64,000 nucleotides of DNA from Parasegetibacter sp. NRK P23 (GTDB taxonomy: Bacteria; Bacteroidota; Bacteroidia; Chitinophagales; Chitinophagaceae), in the NCBI RefSeq assembly GCF_023721715.1, contig NZ_JAMDLG010000001.1:1057889-1121888 (forward strand), in the 5' to 3' direction. The notes under the pieces are model-generated. The model searched no databases. It saw only the letters and a program-made list of their open reading frames with translations, and had not been told where the DNA came from. The translations under genes and the position numbers were made by a program. How positions within the stretch are numbered: the first letter of the stretch is position 1; the number at the start of each line of letters is the position of its first letter. This document shows, in pieces, positions 1 through 8,411 of this stretch.

Positions 1-308
1 TCTGATATTCATATATAATGTGCAATTATTTCAAACGCTTAAAAATAGATAGCGCAACAATTCAATGCAAAACATTCAAAACACAGCTTCGCCACCTCAG
101 TCACATGCTAAGTTTGCGACCCAGTAAGCAAATACCGGACCCATTTTTCTCTATCAAAGAAATATTAATCAATTATATATATTGATAAAAAATAATATCC
201 GTTAATGAGATGTTAAGGCCCGCTACTTTGCGCAAATATAACGGATTGATTGTATTAGAAGTATTTGGAAATCACCGGAATGAAATGTTTTGAGGGATAT
301 CAAGCGCG
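1..308. other. AT-rich non-coding leader at the window edge
   Basis: No open frame of useful length is seen. The stretch is visibly AT-rich, especially 1-220, unlike the roughly 50% GC coding DNA to its right. It lies directly downstream of the NusG-like gene read on the minus strand, the place where the long leader of a capsule or exopolysaccharide operon would sit. A TAnnTTTG-like box on the minus strand at 233-240 could start a transcript running left out of the window. What follows is not visible. Confidence 0.5.
233..240 (-). promoter_or_regulatory. Candidate -7 box TATATTTG reading left
   Basis: The minus strand reads TATATTTG, an exact match to the Bacteroidota TAnnTTTG -7 element. 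No clear -33 TTTG was found. It would drive a gene beyond the left edge. Confidence 0.35.
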
Positions 309-812
309 CTATTTCGCCATCGGTAGCACGTTATTCCGGTCCAAAGTGGCGATCAGCGCCACGCCCAGCCTTTCCAGCCGGAGTTCCACGGTTTTGTGGC
401 GCACCTTCACCACCAGTCCTTCCTCGTTCATGAAGATGCCCTGCTGCACCACTGCTTTCACCCCTTCCTTCAACTGCACCTGCACAATCTCGGCGCCCTG
501 GTGCTCGTTCAGGAACTTACGGATGATCACAATTTCTTCATCTTTAACAATGGCGGGCTTGCCGCACCAGTACACGAAGTTCACCACCCCATCAATGGTG
601 CGCACCCGGGCATGCTCGTTTTCCGCAAGGCGGACAAAGACATAACTTTTAAAAAGTGGTTCTTCCACGATCTTGACGCGATCGCTCCATTTGCGGCGGT
701 ATTTGGAAAGGGGACAATAGGTTTCAAATCCGTTCTGACGGAAAAGTTGATTCACCTTCTTTTCCCATCGGGGCTTGGTGTAAACGGCGTACCAGTTCCT
801 GGATAAGTTCAT
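309..812 (-). CDS. NusG/UpxY-like transcription antiterminator
   Basis: A 167-residue protein with a NusG N-terminal domain at about 5-100 (starting NWYAVYTKPRWEKK, with PLFKSYVFVRL near 50-60) and a KOW-like segment near 110-160 (VLKEGVKAVV-like start, RLERLGVAL). Proteins of this type (RfaH/UpxY/LoaP relatives) bind RNA polymerase and stop early termination in long polysaccharide operons. I chose the ATG at 812, not 866: it removes overlap with the upstream gene and lies 11 nt after a TATATTTG promoter box at 824-831. The family NGN domain also begins right after it. Its neighbours are a sugar O/N-acetyltransferase upstream and an AT-rich leader downstream, fitting the start of a surface-glycan locus. 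It is too short and too specialised in context to be the general NusG. Which operon it controls is inferred. Confidence 0.85.
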   Translation of the reverse strand: MNLSRNWYAVYTKPRWEKKVNQLFRQNGFETYCPLSKYRRKWSDRVKIVEEPLFKSYVFVRLAENEHARVRTIDGVVNFVYWCGKPAIVKDEEIVIIRKFLNEHQGAEIVQVQLKEGVKAVVQQGIFMNEEGLVVKVRHKTVELRLERLGVALIATLDRNNVLPMAK

Positions 813-823
813 CGTGCTAGCTG

Positions 824-831
824 CAAATATA
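824..831 (-). promoter_or_regulatory. -7 box TATATTTG of the NusG-like gene
   Basis: An exact TAnnTTTG match on the minus strand, ending 11 nt before the ATG at 812. The short distance implies a very short or no 5' leader, and it supports the downstream start codon. Confidence 0.5.
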
Positions 832-837
832 GGGATA

Positions 838-1347
838 TTACCCTGTGATGTTTCCTTCTTTGTCAACGGTTCCGGCCCTTTTCGCGGGCACGCCGGTCAT
901 AAGGGCGAAGGGCGGAACATCCCTCGTTACCACGGCGCCGGCGCCGATCATCGCGTATTCCCCGATGGTGATGCCACAGATAATGGTGGCGTTGGCGCCA
1001 ACGCTGGCCCCTTTTTCGATCACCGTGGGGCGCATCTCCTGCTTCCGCTCAATAAACGCACGGGGGTTCATTACATTGGTGAACACGACCGAAGGGCCGA
1101 GGAACACATCGTCGGCCACGGAAACACCTTTGTAAACCGAAACATTGTTCTGAATTTTCACGCCGCTCCCGATCTGTACGCTCGCGTCGATGTACACATT
1201 CTGGCCCAGAATACAACGTTCTCCGATAGAAGCGCCGGGCATAACATGGGAGAAGTGCCAGATACGGGTACCGGCCCCGATTTGCGCGCCTTCATCCACA
1301 ATGGCGCTCGGATGTATATAATAAGGGGATGAAACTGGTTCCTGCAT
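838..1347 (-). CDS. Left-handed beta-helix sugar N-acetyltransferase (WlbB/WbpD-like)
   Basis: A 169-residue hexapeptide-repeat acetyltransferase. Isoleucine-patch repeats fill about 10-155 ([35 protein letters not shown]). The segments [30 protein letters not shown] and the ending TGVPAKRAG are typical of enzymes that acetylate UDP-2-acetamido-3-amino sugars for O-antigen or capsule (WlbB/WbpD group). The likely active His is in the IWHFSH segment. The start is taken at the ATG at 1347, which gives the usual [15 protein letters not shown] opening; an in-frame codon lies 7 residues earlier. It is followed after 25 nt by the NusG-like gene, so the two probably belong to one polysaccharide locus. 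The exact sugar substrate is not determined. Confidence 0.85.
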   Translation of the reverse strand: MQEPVSSPYYIHPSAIVDEGAQIGAGTRIWHFSHVMPGASIGERCILGQNVYIDASVQIGSGVKIQNNVSVYKGVSVADDVFLGPSVVFTNVMNPRAFIERKQEMRPTVIEKGASVGANATIICGITIGEYAMIGAGAVVTRDVPPFALMTGVPAKRAGTVDKEGNITG

Positions 1348-1421
1348 ATTCAATAGATAGGCGCTCAAATTAGGATTTTCCCCGCTTAAAAATCAGGGAA
1401 AACCGTAATCTGCCACCGGCT

Positions 1422-1465
1422 CAATCTAAAATTCAACATCCAACAATCTAAAATTCAACATCCAA
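1422..1465. repeat. Perfect 22-bp tandem repeat, two copies
   Basis: Two identical adjacent 22-nt units (1422-1443 and 1444-1465) with core TCTAAAATTCAACATCC, followed by a decayed partial copy to about 1475. It lies between two divergent genes. A related motif (ATTCAAAATCCAACATC) occurs near 9652-9668. Confidence 0.85.
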
Positions 1466-1506
1466 AATCCAAAATCTCCCTAACTTCCTCCTGCAAAACC
1501 AACCAC

Positions 1507-2655
1507 TTGAAAAGATACTACTCCCTCGACGTGTTCCGGGGCGCCACGGTGGCCCTCATGATCCTGGTGAACAACCCCGGTAGCTGGTCGCATATTTACC
1601 CGCCCCTGCAGCACGCCTCCTGGCACGGGTGCACGCCCACCGACCTGGTTTTCCCGTTTTTCCTTTTCGCCGTGGGCAACGCCATGGCGTTTGTAATGCC
1701 CAAACTGCAGGAAGCCGGACCAGCCGTTTTCTGGAGAAAAGTCATCAAAAGGACCCTGCTCATCTTCGGGATCGGACTGCTCCTCAACTGGTCGCCATTC
1801 GTGGCGTGGCAGCAAGGGGCGCTAACGCTGAAACCACTGGAGAACCTGCGCATATTCGGCGTGCTGCAACGTATCGCCCTGTGCTACTTTTTCGCTTCTG
1901 TACTTGTGTTTTATCTCGGTCCCAAAAAAGCATTCGTGGCCAGCGGCATCATCTTACTGGTGTATTGGTACCTGTGCGTGCAGTTCGGTACGCCCGGTGA
2001 TCCTTATTCGTTAGAAGGATTCTTCGGTACCCACCTCGACCGTGCACTGCTTCCCTCCTCGCATCTGTATAAAGGAGAAGGCGTGTCTTTCGACCCGGAA
2101 GGACTGGCCAGCACCCTGCCCGCCATTACCCAGGTGGTGTTCGGTTACCTTACCGGATATACAATTCTGAACAAAGGGAAGGAATTCAGTATGCTTTCCA
2201 CCCTCCTGCTTTCAGGATTCCTGTTGCTGGTAACGGGCTGGATCTGGGATACCATGTTCCCCATCAACAAAAAAATCTGGACCAGTTCTTACGTATTGTA
2301 TACCTCGGGACTGGCCATGCTCACGCTCTCCGCCATGATCTACCTGATTGAGTTCCGCGGCGCTAAAGGTGGCATCACGCGCTTCTTCGATGTATTCGGA
2401 AAGAACCCCCTGTTCATTTTCGTGCTGAGTGGGTTTTTACCCCGGGCACTCGGGCTGATCCGTATCCCCAACGGGATGAAGGAAGACGGAACACCAAAAT
2501 ACCAGAGCCCGTTTAACTGGTTCTACGAAAACGTCTGCGCGCCAATTTCTGATGATCCGAGAAACGGCTCGCTGCTGTACGCGTTGGTGCTGATCGTATT
2601 TTACTGGCTCATTGTTTATGTACTGGATAAGCGAAAAATTTATATCAGGGTGTAA
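1507..2655 (+). CDS. HGSNAT-like multipass acyltransferase family protein (COG4299/DUF5009)
   Basis: A 382-residue integral membrane protein beginning KRYYSLDVFRGATVALMILVNNPG, the N-terminal signature of the heparan-alpha-glucosaminide N-acetyltransferase-like family, with the conserved HGCTPTDLVFPFFLF segment at about 40-55. Some ten hydrophobic segments follow and the protein ends with a short basic tail (LDKRKIYIRV). In animals the relative moves acetyl groups across the lysosomal membrane onto glucosamine; bacterial members are assumed to acetylate periplasmic or envelope sugars, but the substrate is unknown. The only start in frame is TTG at 1507; no ATG lies upstream. It is divergent from the hexapeptide acetyltransferase across about 160 bp that hold a tandem repeat. 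Confidence 0.8.
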   Translation: MKRYYSLDVFRGATVALMILVNNPGSWSHIYPPLQHASWHGCTPTDLVFPFFLFAVGNAMAFVMPKLQEAGPAVFWRKVIKRTLLIFGIGLLLNWSPFVAWQQGALTLKPLENLRIFGVLQRIALCYFFASVLVFYLGPKKAFVASGIILLVYWYLCVQFGTPGDPYSLEGFFGTHLDRALLPSSHLYKGEGVSFDPEGLASTLPAITQVVFGYLTGYTILNKGKEFSMLSTLLLSGFLLLVTGWIWDTMFPINKKIWTSSYVLYTSGLAMLTLSAMIYLIEFRGAKGGITRFFDVFGKNPLFIFVLSGFLPRALGLIRIPNGMKEDGTPKYQSPFNWFYENVCAPISDDPRNGSLLYALVLIVFYWLIVYVLDKRKIYIRV

Positions 2656-2931
2656 GGGTGGGTGATAAGCCTTACATTCAGAAAAGCGTGTATACTATAC
2701 CGTAAAATAACGGATGAACTGCGGGTAATTCAACGGTGAACGCCCGGGGAAAACAACGTCGGTGGCACCGGGTACCCTGTTCCGCGAAAGCGGAAATCGC
2801 GCGAACCCATTATCCAGTGCGGGTTTCACCCTTTACAACCGCATCAACGGTATTAACACCCAGCGAACGCCGGAAAAACACAGCAGAAAGAAAAGAAAAA
2901 CACGGGAGCGCAGCCAAGTTAAAAAACGTTT
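2656..2931. other. Intergenic gap, no gene supported
   Basis: Open frames here (the longest starting at 2736) are rich in Arg/Lys, run into the next gene and show no family features. No tRNA or clear terminator was found. Confidence 0.4.
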
Positions 2932-4020
2932 ATGCTGAAAAAACTCATCCTCTACCTCTCTCATAAATTCGCTTCCCGGCCCGATAAGGCACGGATATGC
3001 TCCGCACTTTCCGAACTCCTGAATGATCTTGGGAAAGCACAACCCCAAAAGGGTATCCGCATTCCCTATGATCCTTTTCAGCACAAATGGATCATCTTTT
3101 CCGATCAGCACAAAGGGGCGGGGAACGGCGCAGATGATTTTCGGAAAGCGGAGCAGAATTACCTTACCGCACTGGGCCACTACAATACGGAAAATTATGG
3201 CCTGATCAGTCTCGGCGACAGCGAAGAATTCTGGGAGAATCCCCTTGTTTCCGCAGTAAAAAAACAAAATCCCAAAAGCATTGAGGCGGAGAAAAAATTC
3301 CTTCAGCGCCAGGCTTTTGTGAAAGTAGTGGGCAACCACGATATATATTGGAAGAACGATCCGCTCGCGCCCTGGGAAATCAAAAAATGGTACGGCGAAA
3401 AAGTGCCGGTATATGAAGCGGTATTGCTGGAACCGGCGCACCCGGAATGGAGCACTTCCATCTTTATGGCACACGGCCACCAGGGCGATGGCGCCAGCGA
3501 CGGAAACCCATTCAGCGCCTGGTTCGTTTCCAAAATATGGGCGCCGTTGCAAAGCTGGCTGAAGATCAATCCCAACACACCCGCCTACGATACGGCCATG
3601 AAAACCGCCCACAACCAACTGATGTATGAATGGGCCGCGCAACAAAAGAATGTACTGCTGATAACCGGCCACACGCACCAACCCGTATTTGACTCCCTCA
3701 CCAGGCTCGAGAGGTTATACCACCTGCTGAGTGAAGCCCGTTCAAAAGGAGATCATGCCGAAGAAGAAAAGGTACTGGCGGAAATAAGAAAACGCACAAA
3801 GGAAGAAGGAACTACCGGCATAGACTACACGAAAATACTCCCGGTATATTTTAATACGGGCTGCTGTTGTTATAATGATGGCGATATTACCGGCATCGAA
3901 CTGAGCGATGGCATGATCCGGCTGGTGAAATGGACCAAGGGGAAAAGGGAGCCGCTGGAAGAAAGGGCTATTCTTCTTCCCGCGTCCAGCCGGTATCTGC
4001 ATCCAGCTTCGCATCCATAA
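2932..4020 (+). CDS. Calcineurin-like metallophosphoesterase
   Basis: A 362-residue protein with the five metal-binding blocks of the calcineurin-like phosphoesterase fold in order: SDQHKG (D58, H60), GDSEEFW (D96), GNHD (134-137), HGHQGD (H181/H183) and TGHTHQP (246-251). It has no signal peptide, so it is probably cytoplasmic. The substrate cannot be told from sequence; the DQH variant of the first block and a charged helical insert at about 265-295 set it apart from UDP-diacylglucosamine hydrolase LpxH and from nucleases. Its last 17 codons overlap the 3' end of the convergent kefC-like gene by 53 bp, so the two transcripts must be antisense at their ends. Confidence 0.85.
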   Translation: MLKKLILYLSHKFASRPDKARICSALSELLNDLGKAQPQKGIRIPYDPFQHKWIIFSDQHKGAGNGADDFRKAEQNYLTALGHYNTENYGLISLGDSEEFWENPLVSAVKKQNPKSIEAEKKFLQRQAFVKVVGNHDIYWKNDPLAPWEIKKWYGEKVPVYEAVLLEPAHPEWSTSIFMAHGHQGDGASDGNPFSAWFVSKIWAPLQSWLKINPNTPAYDTAMKTAHNQLMYEWAAQQKNVLLITGHTHQPVFDSLTRLERLYHLLSEARSKGDHAEEEKVLAEIRKRTKEEGTTGIDYTKILPVYFNTGCCCYNDGDITGIELSDGMIRLVKWTKGKREPLEERAILLPASSRYLHPASHP

Positions 4021-5818
4021 AGTCTTTGCGGATCAGTTGTTCCAGTTCTTCAATATTACTCCTGATGGTATCGAGGTATTCATCCGGGTCTTTAATGGCG
4101 GCCAGTTCCTTCATAGCGCGTTCATCGTAACGGAAGAACATCTGCGCGGCCCGGTGGGCGGTATATTTTCGGTAGCCCAGCATGGAAAGCGCGTCGCTGC
4201 CCACACGCAAAGCGGTGTCGATGGTTTCCCGGTACACGTGCAGCATACCTGCATTCATGAGGTCATAAGCATCGTCGCGGTTGCGGGAGCGCACCAGCAT
4301 GCGGAGGTGGGGAAAATGTTTTTTTACGGTCTCAATCATTTCCAGCCTTTTCTCTGCGGAATCAATGGCAATAATCAACAGCTTTGCTTCTTCAGCACCG
4401 GCGGCCTTGAGTAAATCCTGGCGGGAAGCATCGCCGTAATACACTTTGAAGCCCATTCTGCGGAGCAGGTCCACGCGGTCGGAATCCACATCCAGGTAGG
4501 TGGCGTGCACGCCGTTGGCCCGGAGAAAACGGCCGATCGTGTTTCCGAAATGCCCGAAACCGGCGATGATCACGGCATTCTTCTCTTCGAAAGCTTCTTC
4601 GGAACGTTCTTCTTCGGCACGGGTTCCCACGCGCGGCAGCAAGAGCCTTTCATTCAGCAACCATAGCAACGGTGTGATGGCCATGCTTAGCGCCACCACC
4701 ACGGTAAGTATGTCCGTAATTTCTCTTGACAGCACACCTTCCTGTACAGAGAAAGAGAGCAGTACAAATGCGAATTCACCCACCTGGCTCAACCCGATCG
4801 CGAACACCAGGTTCTGATCGGTCCCCAGCCTGAACAGCTTACCAATGGTGCCTAATACCAATGCTTTCACCAGCATTGCGCCAACTACCAGTCCGGCGAT
4901 CAGCAGTGGTTGCTCCAGGATAATATTGAAGTTAATGGAAGCGCCCACGGCCATAAAGAACAGGCCGAGCAGCAATCCTTTAAAAGGTTCGATATCACTC
5001 TCCAGTTCGTGCCTGTATTCACTGTTGGCCAGCACCACGCCGGCGAGGAAAGTACCGAGTGCCGGACTCAATCCTACCTGGGTCATCAATACTGCTATGC
5101 CTACCACAATAAGCAACGCGGAAGCGGTGAACAATTCCCGTACCCGGGCCCGGGCCACGATTTTGAACATGGGCCGGATCAGGTATTTTCCCGATACGAT
5201 GATGGCGGCCACCGATAACAACACCACGACGCTGTGCATCCAGGCGGAAAGCCCGTGGGTGATGGTATGTTCATCGTGTCCGCCGGAAGATTTGGGCAAG
5301 GTAGCCAGCAAGGGGAAAAACGCCAGCATGGGGATCACCGCGATGTCCTGGAACAACAACACCGAGAACCCGCTTTTTCCGGCCCCGGTTCGCATGAGGC
5401 CTTTTTCCTGCAGGGTTTGTAATACGATGGCCGTGGAAGAAAGAGAAAGCGTCATGCCCAGCGCCAGTGCGCCCTGCCATTGCATCCCGGAAAGTATTGC
5501 CAGTCCACCGATGCAGGCCGCGCTCAGCACCACCTGTAAGCCGCCCATGCCCGCGATGCTGCGCCGCATCTGCCACAATACGGCCGGATCCAGTTCCAGT
5601 CCGATCAGGAAGAGCATCATCACCACCCCGAACTCGGCGAAGTGCATAATGTCCTGTCCCGGCATTCCCGTAAACCCCAGTACAAACGGGCCGATCAGCA
5701 CACCGGCCAGCAGGTAGCCCAGTACGGAACCCAGTCCCAGTTTTTTGGCCAACGGCACCATGCACACTGCGGCAGCCAAAAAAATAAGCGCCTGGAACAA
5801 AAATGATTGCTGGTCCAT
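3968..5818 (-). CDS. kefC: CPA2 monovalent cation:proton antiporter with TrkA-N domain (KefC-like)
   Basis: A 616-residue inner-membrane protein. About 12 membrane segments span residues 1-385 (GLGSVLGYLLAGVLIGPFV, EFGVVMMLFLIGLELDP, the typical HPAEFAFV-like stretch GLSQVGEFAFVLL). A cytoplasmic TrkA-N Rossmann domain follows at about 400-520 (VIIAGFGHFGNTIGRFL) and then a charged tail. The family exchanges K+ or Na+ for H+ and protects cells from electrophiles. The ATG at 5818 is chosen because it begins 1 nt after the stop of the KefF-like gene, a tight operon link, and gives the usual short N terminus. The 3' end overlaps the convergent phosphoesterase. Glutathione gating is known for E. 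coli KefC; whether this host uses glutathione is not known. Confidence 0.9.
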   Translation of the reverse strand: MDQQSFLFQALIFLAAAVCMVPLAKKLGLGSVLGYLLAGVLIGPFVLGFTGMPGQDIMHFAEFGVVMMLFLIGLELDPAVLWQMRRSIAGMGGLQVVLSAACIGGLAILSGMQWQGALALGMTLSLSSTAIVLQTLQEKGLMRTGAGKSGFSVLLFQDIAVIPMLAFFPLLATLPKSSGGHDEHTITHGLSAWMHSVVVLLSVAAIIVSGKYLIRPMFKIVARARVRELFTASALLIVVGIAVLMTQVGLSPALGTFLAGVVLANSEYRHELESDIEPFKGLLLGLFFMAVGASINFNIILEQPLLIAGLVVGAMLVKALVLGTIGKLFRLGTDQNLVFAIGLSQVGEFAFVLLSFSVQEGVLSREITDILTVVVALSMAITPLLWLLNERLLLPRVGTRAEEERSEEAFEEKNAVIIAGFGHFGNTIGRFLRANGVHATYLDVDSDRVDLLRRMGFKVYYGDASRQDLLKAAGAEEAKLLIIAIDSAEKRLEMIETVKKHFPHLRMLVRSRNRDDAYDLMNAGMLHVYRETIDTALRVGSDALSMLGYRKYTAHRAAQMFFRYDERAMKELAAIKDPDEYLDTIRSNIEELEQLIRKDFMDAKLDADTGWTREEE

Positions 5819-5819
5819 G

Positions 5820-6437
5820 TTATTGCTGTAGGTTTTTAGGGATGGGACAAAGTTCATTCAACGTTTTCAGCGCGGCATATTCCGCTTCCTGCGCACGGTT
5901 CCACAGCAGGGCCGTAAGTACCTGTTCATATTGTATGGCGTACATATCCATATCCGCCTGCTGTAATTTGTAGGTATCGTGGATAACAAAAGGTGGAAGG
6001 TACTTCATACCGCACAGGTAGGCGGTTTGATCGAAAGGAGCAAGCAGTTCGCGTACCGTGAACCTGTTCCTGCCTTCTTCGCGGTAAGCGTTTTCGGAAC
6101 CGCCGCAGGAAATAGCATTCATCACCGCTTTCCCTTTCAGCATATCACCCCCTTTTCCATAAGCCCAGCCATGTGTAAGCACCAGGTCCAGCCATTGCTT
6201 CAGCAATGGCGGCGCACTGTACCAGTAGAACGGATGTTGCCAAATAATGATATCGTGGTCCAGCAGCAGTTTCTGTTCGGCCTTCACATCTACATTAAAA
6301 TCGGGATATTTCTCATAGAGATCATGGACGGTAAGGCCTTCCAGGTGTTGCACATGATTGATGAGCCGACTGTGGATGCGCGATCTTTCCAGCACGGGAT
6401 GCGCCAGCAGTACCAGTATCTTTTGGGGGGCGTTCAT
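5820..6437 (-). CDS. kefF: KefF-like NAD(P)H-dependent flavodoxin-fold oxidoreductase
   Basis: A 205-residue flavodoxin-like quinone reductase: the N-terminal strand ILVLLAHPVLERSRIH binds the flavin phosphate, and WQHPFYWYSAPPLLKQWLDLVL at about 70-92 is the conserved family block, with YGKGGDMLKGK after it. In E. coli KefF is the ancillary subunit that activates KefC and reduces quinones. Here the gene is followed after a single base by the KefC-like antiporter, so the two probably work as one complex at the inner membrane. A TATATTTA promoter box ends only 4 nt before the start codon. A more general quinone reductase role is possible, but the linkage favours KefF. Confidence 0.85.
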   Translation of the reverse strand: MNAPQKILVLLAHPVLERSRIHSRLINHVQHLEGLTVHDLYEKYPDFNVDVKAEQKLLLDHDIIIWQHPFYWYSAPPLLKQWLDLVLTHGWAYGKGGDMLKGKAVMNAISCGGSENAYREEGRNRFTVRELLAPFDQTAYLCGMKYLPPFVIHDTYKLQQADMDMYAIQYEQVLTALLWNRAQEAEYAALKTLNELCPIPKNLQQ

Positions 6438-6441
6438 GCCG

Positions 6442-6449
6442 TAAATATA
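6442..6449 (-). promoter_or_regulatory. -7 box TATATTTA of kefF-kefC
   Basis: One base off the TAnnTTTG element on the minus strand, ending 4 nt before the kefF ATG at 6437. The transcript would start at or next to the start codon. Confidence 0.45.
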
Positions 6450-6454
6450 AACGG

Positions 6455-7246
6455 TTACCTGCTCATCACATACAAAATCTTGCGGGTGGCTTCATCCGTA
6501 ACAGCGGAGGAATCCTGCATATAATGTCTTTTGAACGCGAGCATGGCAGCGGTGGAATCGGCAATGCTGTACCCTATGAGCCGGAGTGCCTGCCAGTGGG
6601 AAAATGTTTCGGGCACCACTACACCGGTGGTATCCGTATACCACCTGCCTAAACCGTTTTCCGCGAACAGTTTCCAGGGGAAATGAATGTTGGGATCGTT
6701 CTTGCGCCGGGGTGCGAGATCGGCATGGGCGATGAAGTTCTGATCGGGAATATTGTAGGATGATTTGAGTCGTTTCAGTAAGGCCATCAGGCTATTCAAC
6801 TGTGTATCGGGGAAGGGTTCAAACCCGTTGTTGTCCAGTTCTATACCAATGGAGCCGGAGTTCACATCGGTATTGCCGCCCCAGCTTCCGGAGCCGGCGT
6901 GCCATGCCCGGAGGTAATCGTTCAGCATGTGGTGCACCGTACCATCTTTACAAACCACATAATGTGCGCTCACCTGGGTTCTTGTGAGCTGGAAAGTGCG
7001 CAGTGTTTGCGCGCAACTGTTTTGAGCGGTATGGTGTATGACAATGTAGTTGGGCTTACGCAGGTTGAAGTTCACGGTTCCCGCCCAGTATTGCGGTTGC
7101 AGGATGGAATCACTTTGCCAGTTCGGTGGCTGCGCACGTAGTGTTTTCGCGAATTGCTTCGCTTGTTTTTTGTATGCTTTGTTGGTGGAACGGTAGGGAT
7201 TGCTGCAAGCAAGGAGAACGAAGAAAAATGGCAGAAGGAATCTCAC
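6455..7246 (-). CDS. N-acetylmuramoyl-L-alanine amidase lipoprotein (Amidase_2)
   Basis: A 263-residue protein cleaving the amide bond between muramic acid and L-alanine in peptidoglycan. The Amidase_2/PGRP fold covers about 55-195: IVIHHTAQ (zinc His 71/72), WHAGSGSWGG, GSIGIELDNNG and AHADLAPRRKNDPN (His 174). I chose the GTG at 7246, not the longer frame from 7282: it gives a clean lipoprotein signal, RFLLPFFFVLLACS, with lipidated Cys 14, and lies 11 nt after a TACGTTTG box (7258-7265) that would sit inside the longer frame. It therefore acts in the periplasm, anchored to a membrane, in cell-wall recycling or remodelling. It shares no operon with kefF: the 17-nt gap to kefF contains that gene's own promoter box. 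Confidence 0.88.
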   Translation of the reverse strand: MRFLLPFFFVLLACSNPYRSTNKAYKKQAKQFAKTLRAQPPNWQSDSILQPQYWAGTVNFNLRKPNYIVIHHTAQNSCAQTLRTFQLTRTQVSAHYVVCKDGTVHHMLNDYLRAWHAGSGSWGGNTDVNSGSIGIELDNNGFEPFPDTQLNSLMALLKRLKSSYNIPDQNFIAHADLAPRRKNDPNIHFPWKLFAENGLGRWYTDTTGVVVPETFSHWQALRLIGYSIADSTAAMLAFKRHYMQDSSAVTDEATRKILYVMSR

Positions 7247-7257
7247 GTGTTTTTTTT

Positions 7258-7265
7258 CAAACGTA
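7258..7265 (-). promoter_or_regulatory. -7 box TACGTTTG of the amidase gene
   Basis: An exact TAnnTTTG match on the minus strand, 11 nt before the GTG at 7246. It argues for that start over the upstream ATG at 7282. Confidence 0.5.
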
Positions 7266-7305
7266 CGATTTTTTAGGGGCACGCGGCTGCTTCGTTCTTC
7301 AGGTC

Positions 7306-7690
7306 ACGCGATTGTTTCTTTTTCCGGTCACGCAAAGACGCAAGGGAGCAAGGACGCAAGGCCTTAATTAGATTGGGGCAGGTTTCAGTAGGAGAGATTT
7401 TTTCTCGCAATTGGTTCGTGCAACACAAAAGCGCAACGCCAAAGGTTTAATTTATAGGCTCCTTAAGAGTAGCAACATTTTTTTGAGCTTAAAAAAGTAC
7501 TCAATAACTAAAATCCAGCTAAGAAATTTTCGCACTACAACGCATCCATTCCGCAAATGAACAGCTCGTTGCGTCGTAACGCCGTTGCGAGAAATAAAAC
7601 ACATCGCCTCAACAGAAATTTCCAAACACATACAAGGCCTTGCGTCCTTGCTCCCTTGCGTTTGCGAGGTACAAATTAATCGCGTGAAAA
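7306..7690. repeat. Intergenic inverted-repeat element A (GCGTC/TTGCG family)
   Basis: Between the amidase 5' end and the rluA-like 3' end. A 28-nt block at 7338-7365 (starting ACGCAAGGGAGCAAGG) occurs as an exact inverted copy at 7634-7661, with more similar sequence outside (CACGCGATT at 7309-7317 and its inverse AATCGCGTG near 7678-7686). Between the arms lies a second family word, GTTGCGTCGTAACGCCGTTG, at about 7569-7588. There is no transposase or supported gene inside. Short frames here are repeat artefacts. Confidence 0.8.
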
Positions 7691-7691
7691 C

Positions 7692-8411
7692 TCACTTCCC
7701 CCACTTCCGCAACTGCTGCAAAGCCGCCCGCAAATCCTTCGGCGGTTCAGCCTCCAGCACTACAACATCTCCGTTCATATCGGTGAATTCTAGTCGCGAA
7801 GCGTGCAATGCGAGTCGTGCAACGATGGGCCGTTCTTCCAGTTCGTTCTGGGAGAGTTTGAATTTCTTTTTGATGGAAGAAAGCAGGAAAGGCTGGCCGT
7901 TTCCATACAATTCATCACAAACTATGGGGTGACCGGCGTGCTTCATGTGCACCCGGATCTGGTGGGTACGCCCCGTGAAAATACGGAACGACATCCAGGA
8001 AAAAGCCCCGAAACGCTCCAGTGTTTTGTACAGGGTCTGGGAAGGCTTTCCTTTTTTATACACCACCATGGTGCCGTTGGCGGCGGGGTGTTCGGCGATG
8101 GGTGAGTCTATCAGCTGTTCATCATGAATGGGATTGCCATGCACGAGACCGTTGTAGATTTTTACCGTGTTTCTTTCTTCGAATTGAGCCGAAAGGTGTT
8201 TGTGGCTGGCTTCATTTTTCGCGAAAACAATCACGCCGCTGGTATCGCGGTCGAGGCGGTGCACGGTGAATATCTGCCCGTATTTTTTGAGGAGCAGGTC
8301 TTTGAGGGAAACGGCCGTTTGCATCCTGTCGGGGATGGAGAGCATGCCTGCGGGTTTATTGAGGGCGATGAACTGGTCGTTCTCGCGGATGATCAACTGC
8401 TGAAGGTTCAT
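7692..8411 (-). CDS. RluA-family pseudouridine synthase
   Basis: A 239-residue RNA-modifying enzyme that turns uridine into pseudouridine in rRNA or tRNA. The catalytic block HRLDRDTSGVIVFAK at about 50-64 carries the active Asp in HRLDRDTSG, and the later GRTHQIRVHMKHAGHPI block at about 146-163 is the second family signature. There is no S4 domain, so it resembles the short RluA/TruC-type members more than RluD. It begins with a 4-nt ATGA overlap with the end of the rluB-like gene, so the two synthases are translationally coupled. Its 3' end meets intergenic repeat A. Which uridine it modifies is not determined. Confidence 0.88.
   Translation of the reverse strand: MNLQQLIIRENDQFIALNKPAGMLSIPDRMQTAVSLKDLLLKKYGQIFTVHRLDRDTSGVIVFAKNEASHKHLSAQFEERNTVKIYNGLVHGNPIHDEQLIDSPIAEHPAANGTMVVYKKGKPSQTLYKTLERFGAFSWMSFRIFTGRTHQIRVHMKHAGHPIVCDELYGNGQPFLLSSIKKKFKLSQNELEERPIVARLALHASRLEFTDMNGDVVVLEAEPPKDLRAALQQLRKWGK

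Noticed and set aside
2736..2966. Open frame of 76 codons before the metallophosphoesterase
   Set aside because: Arg/Lys-rich, no family features, overlaps the start of the real gene in another frame.
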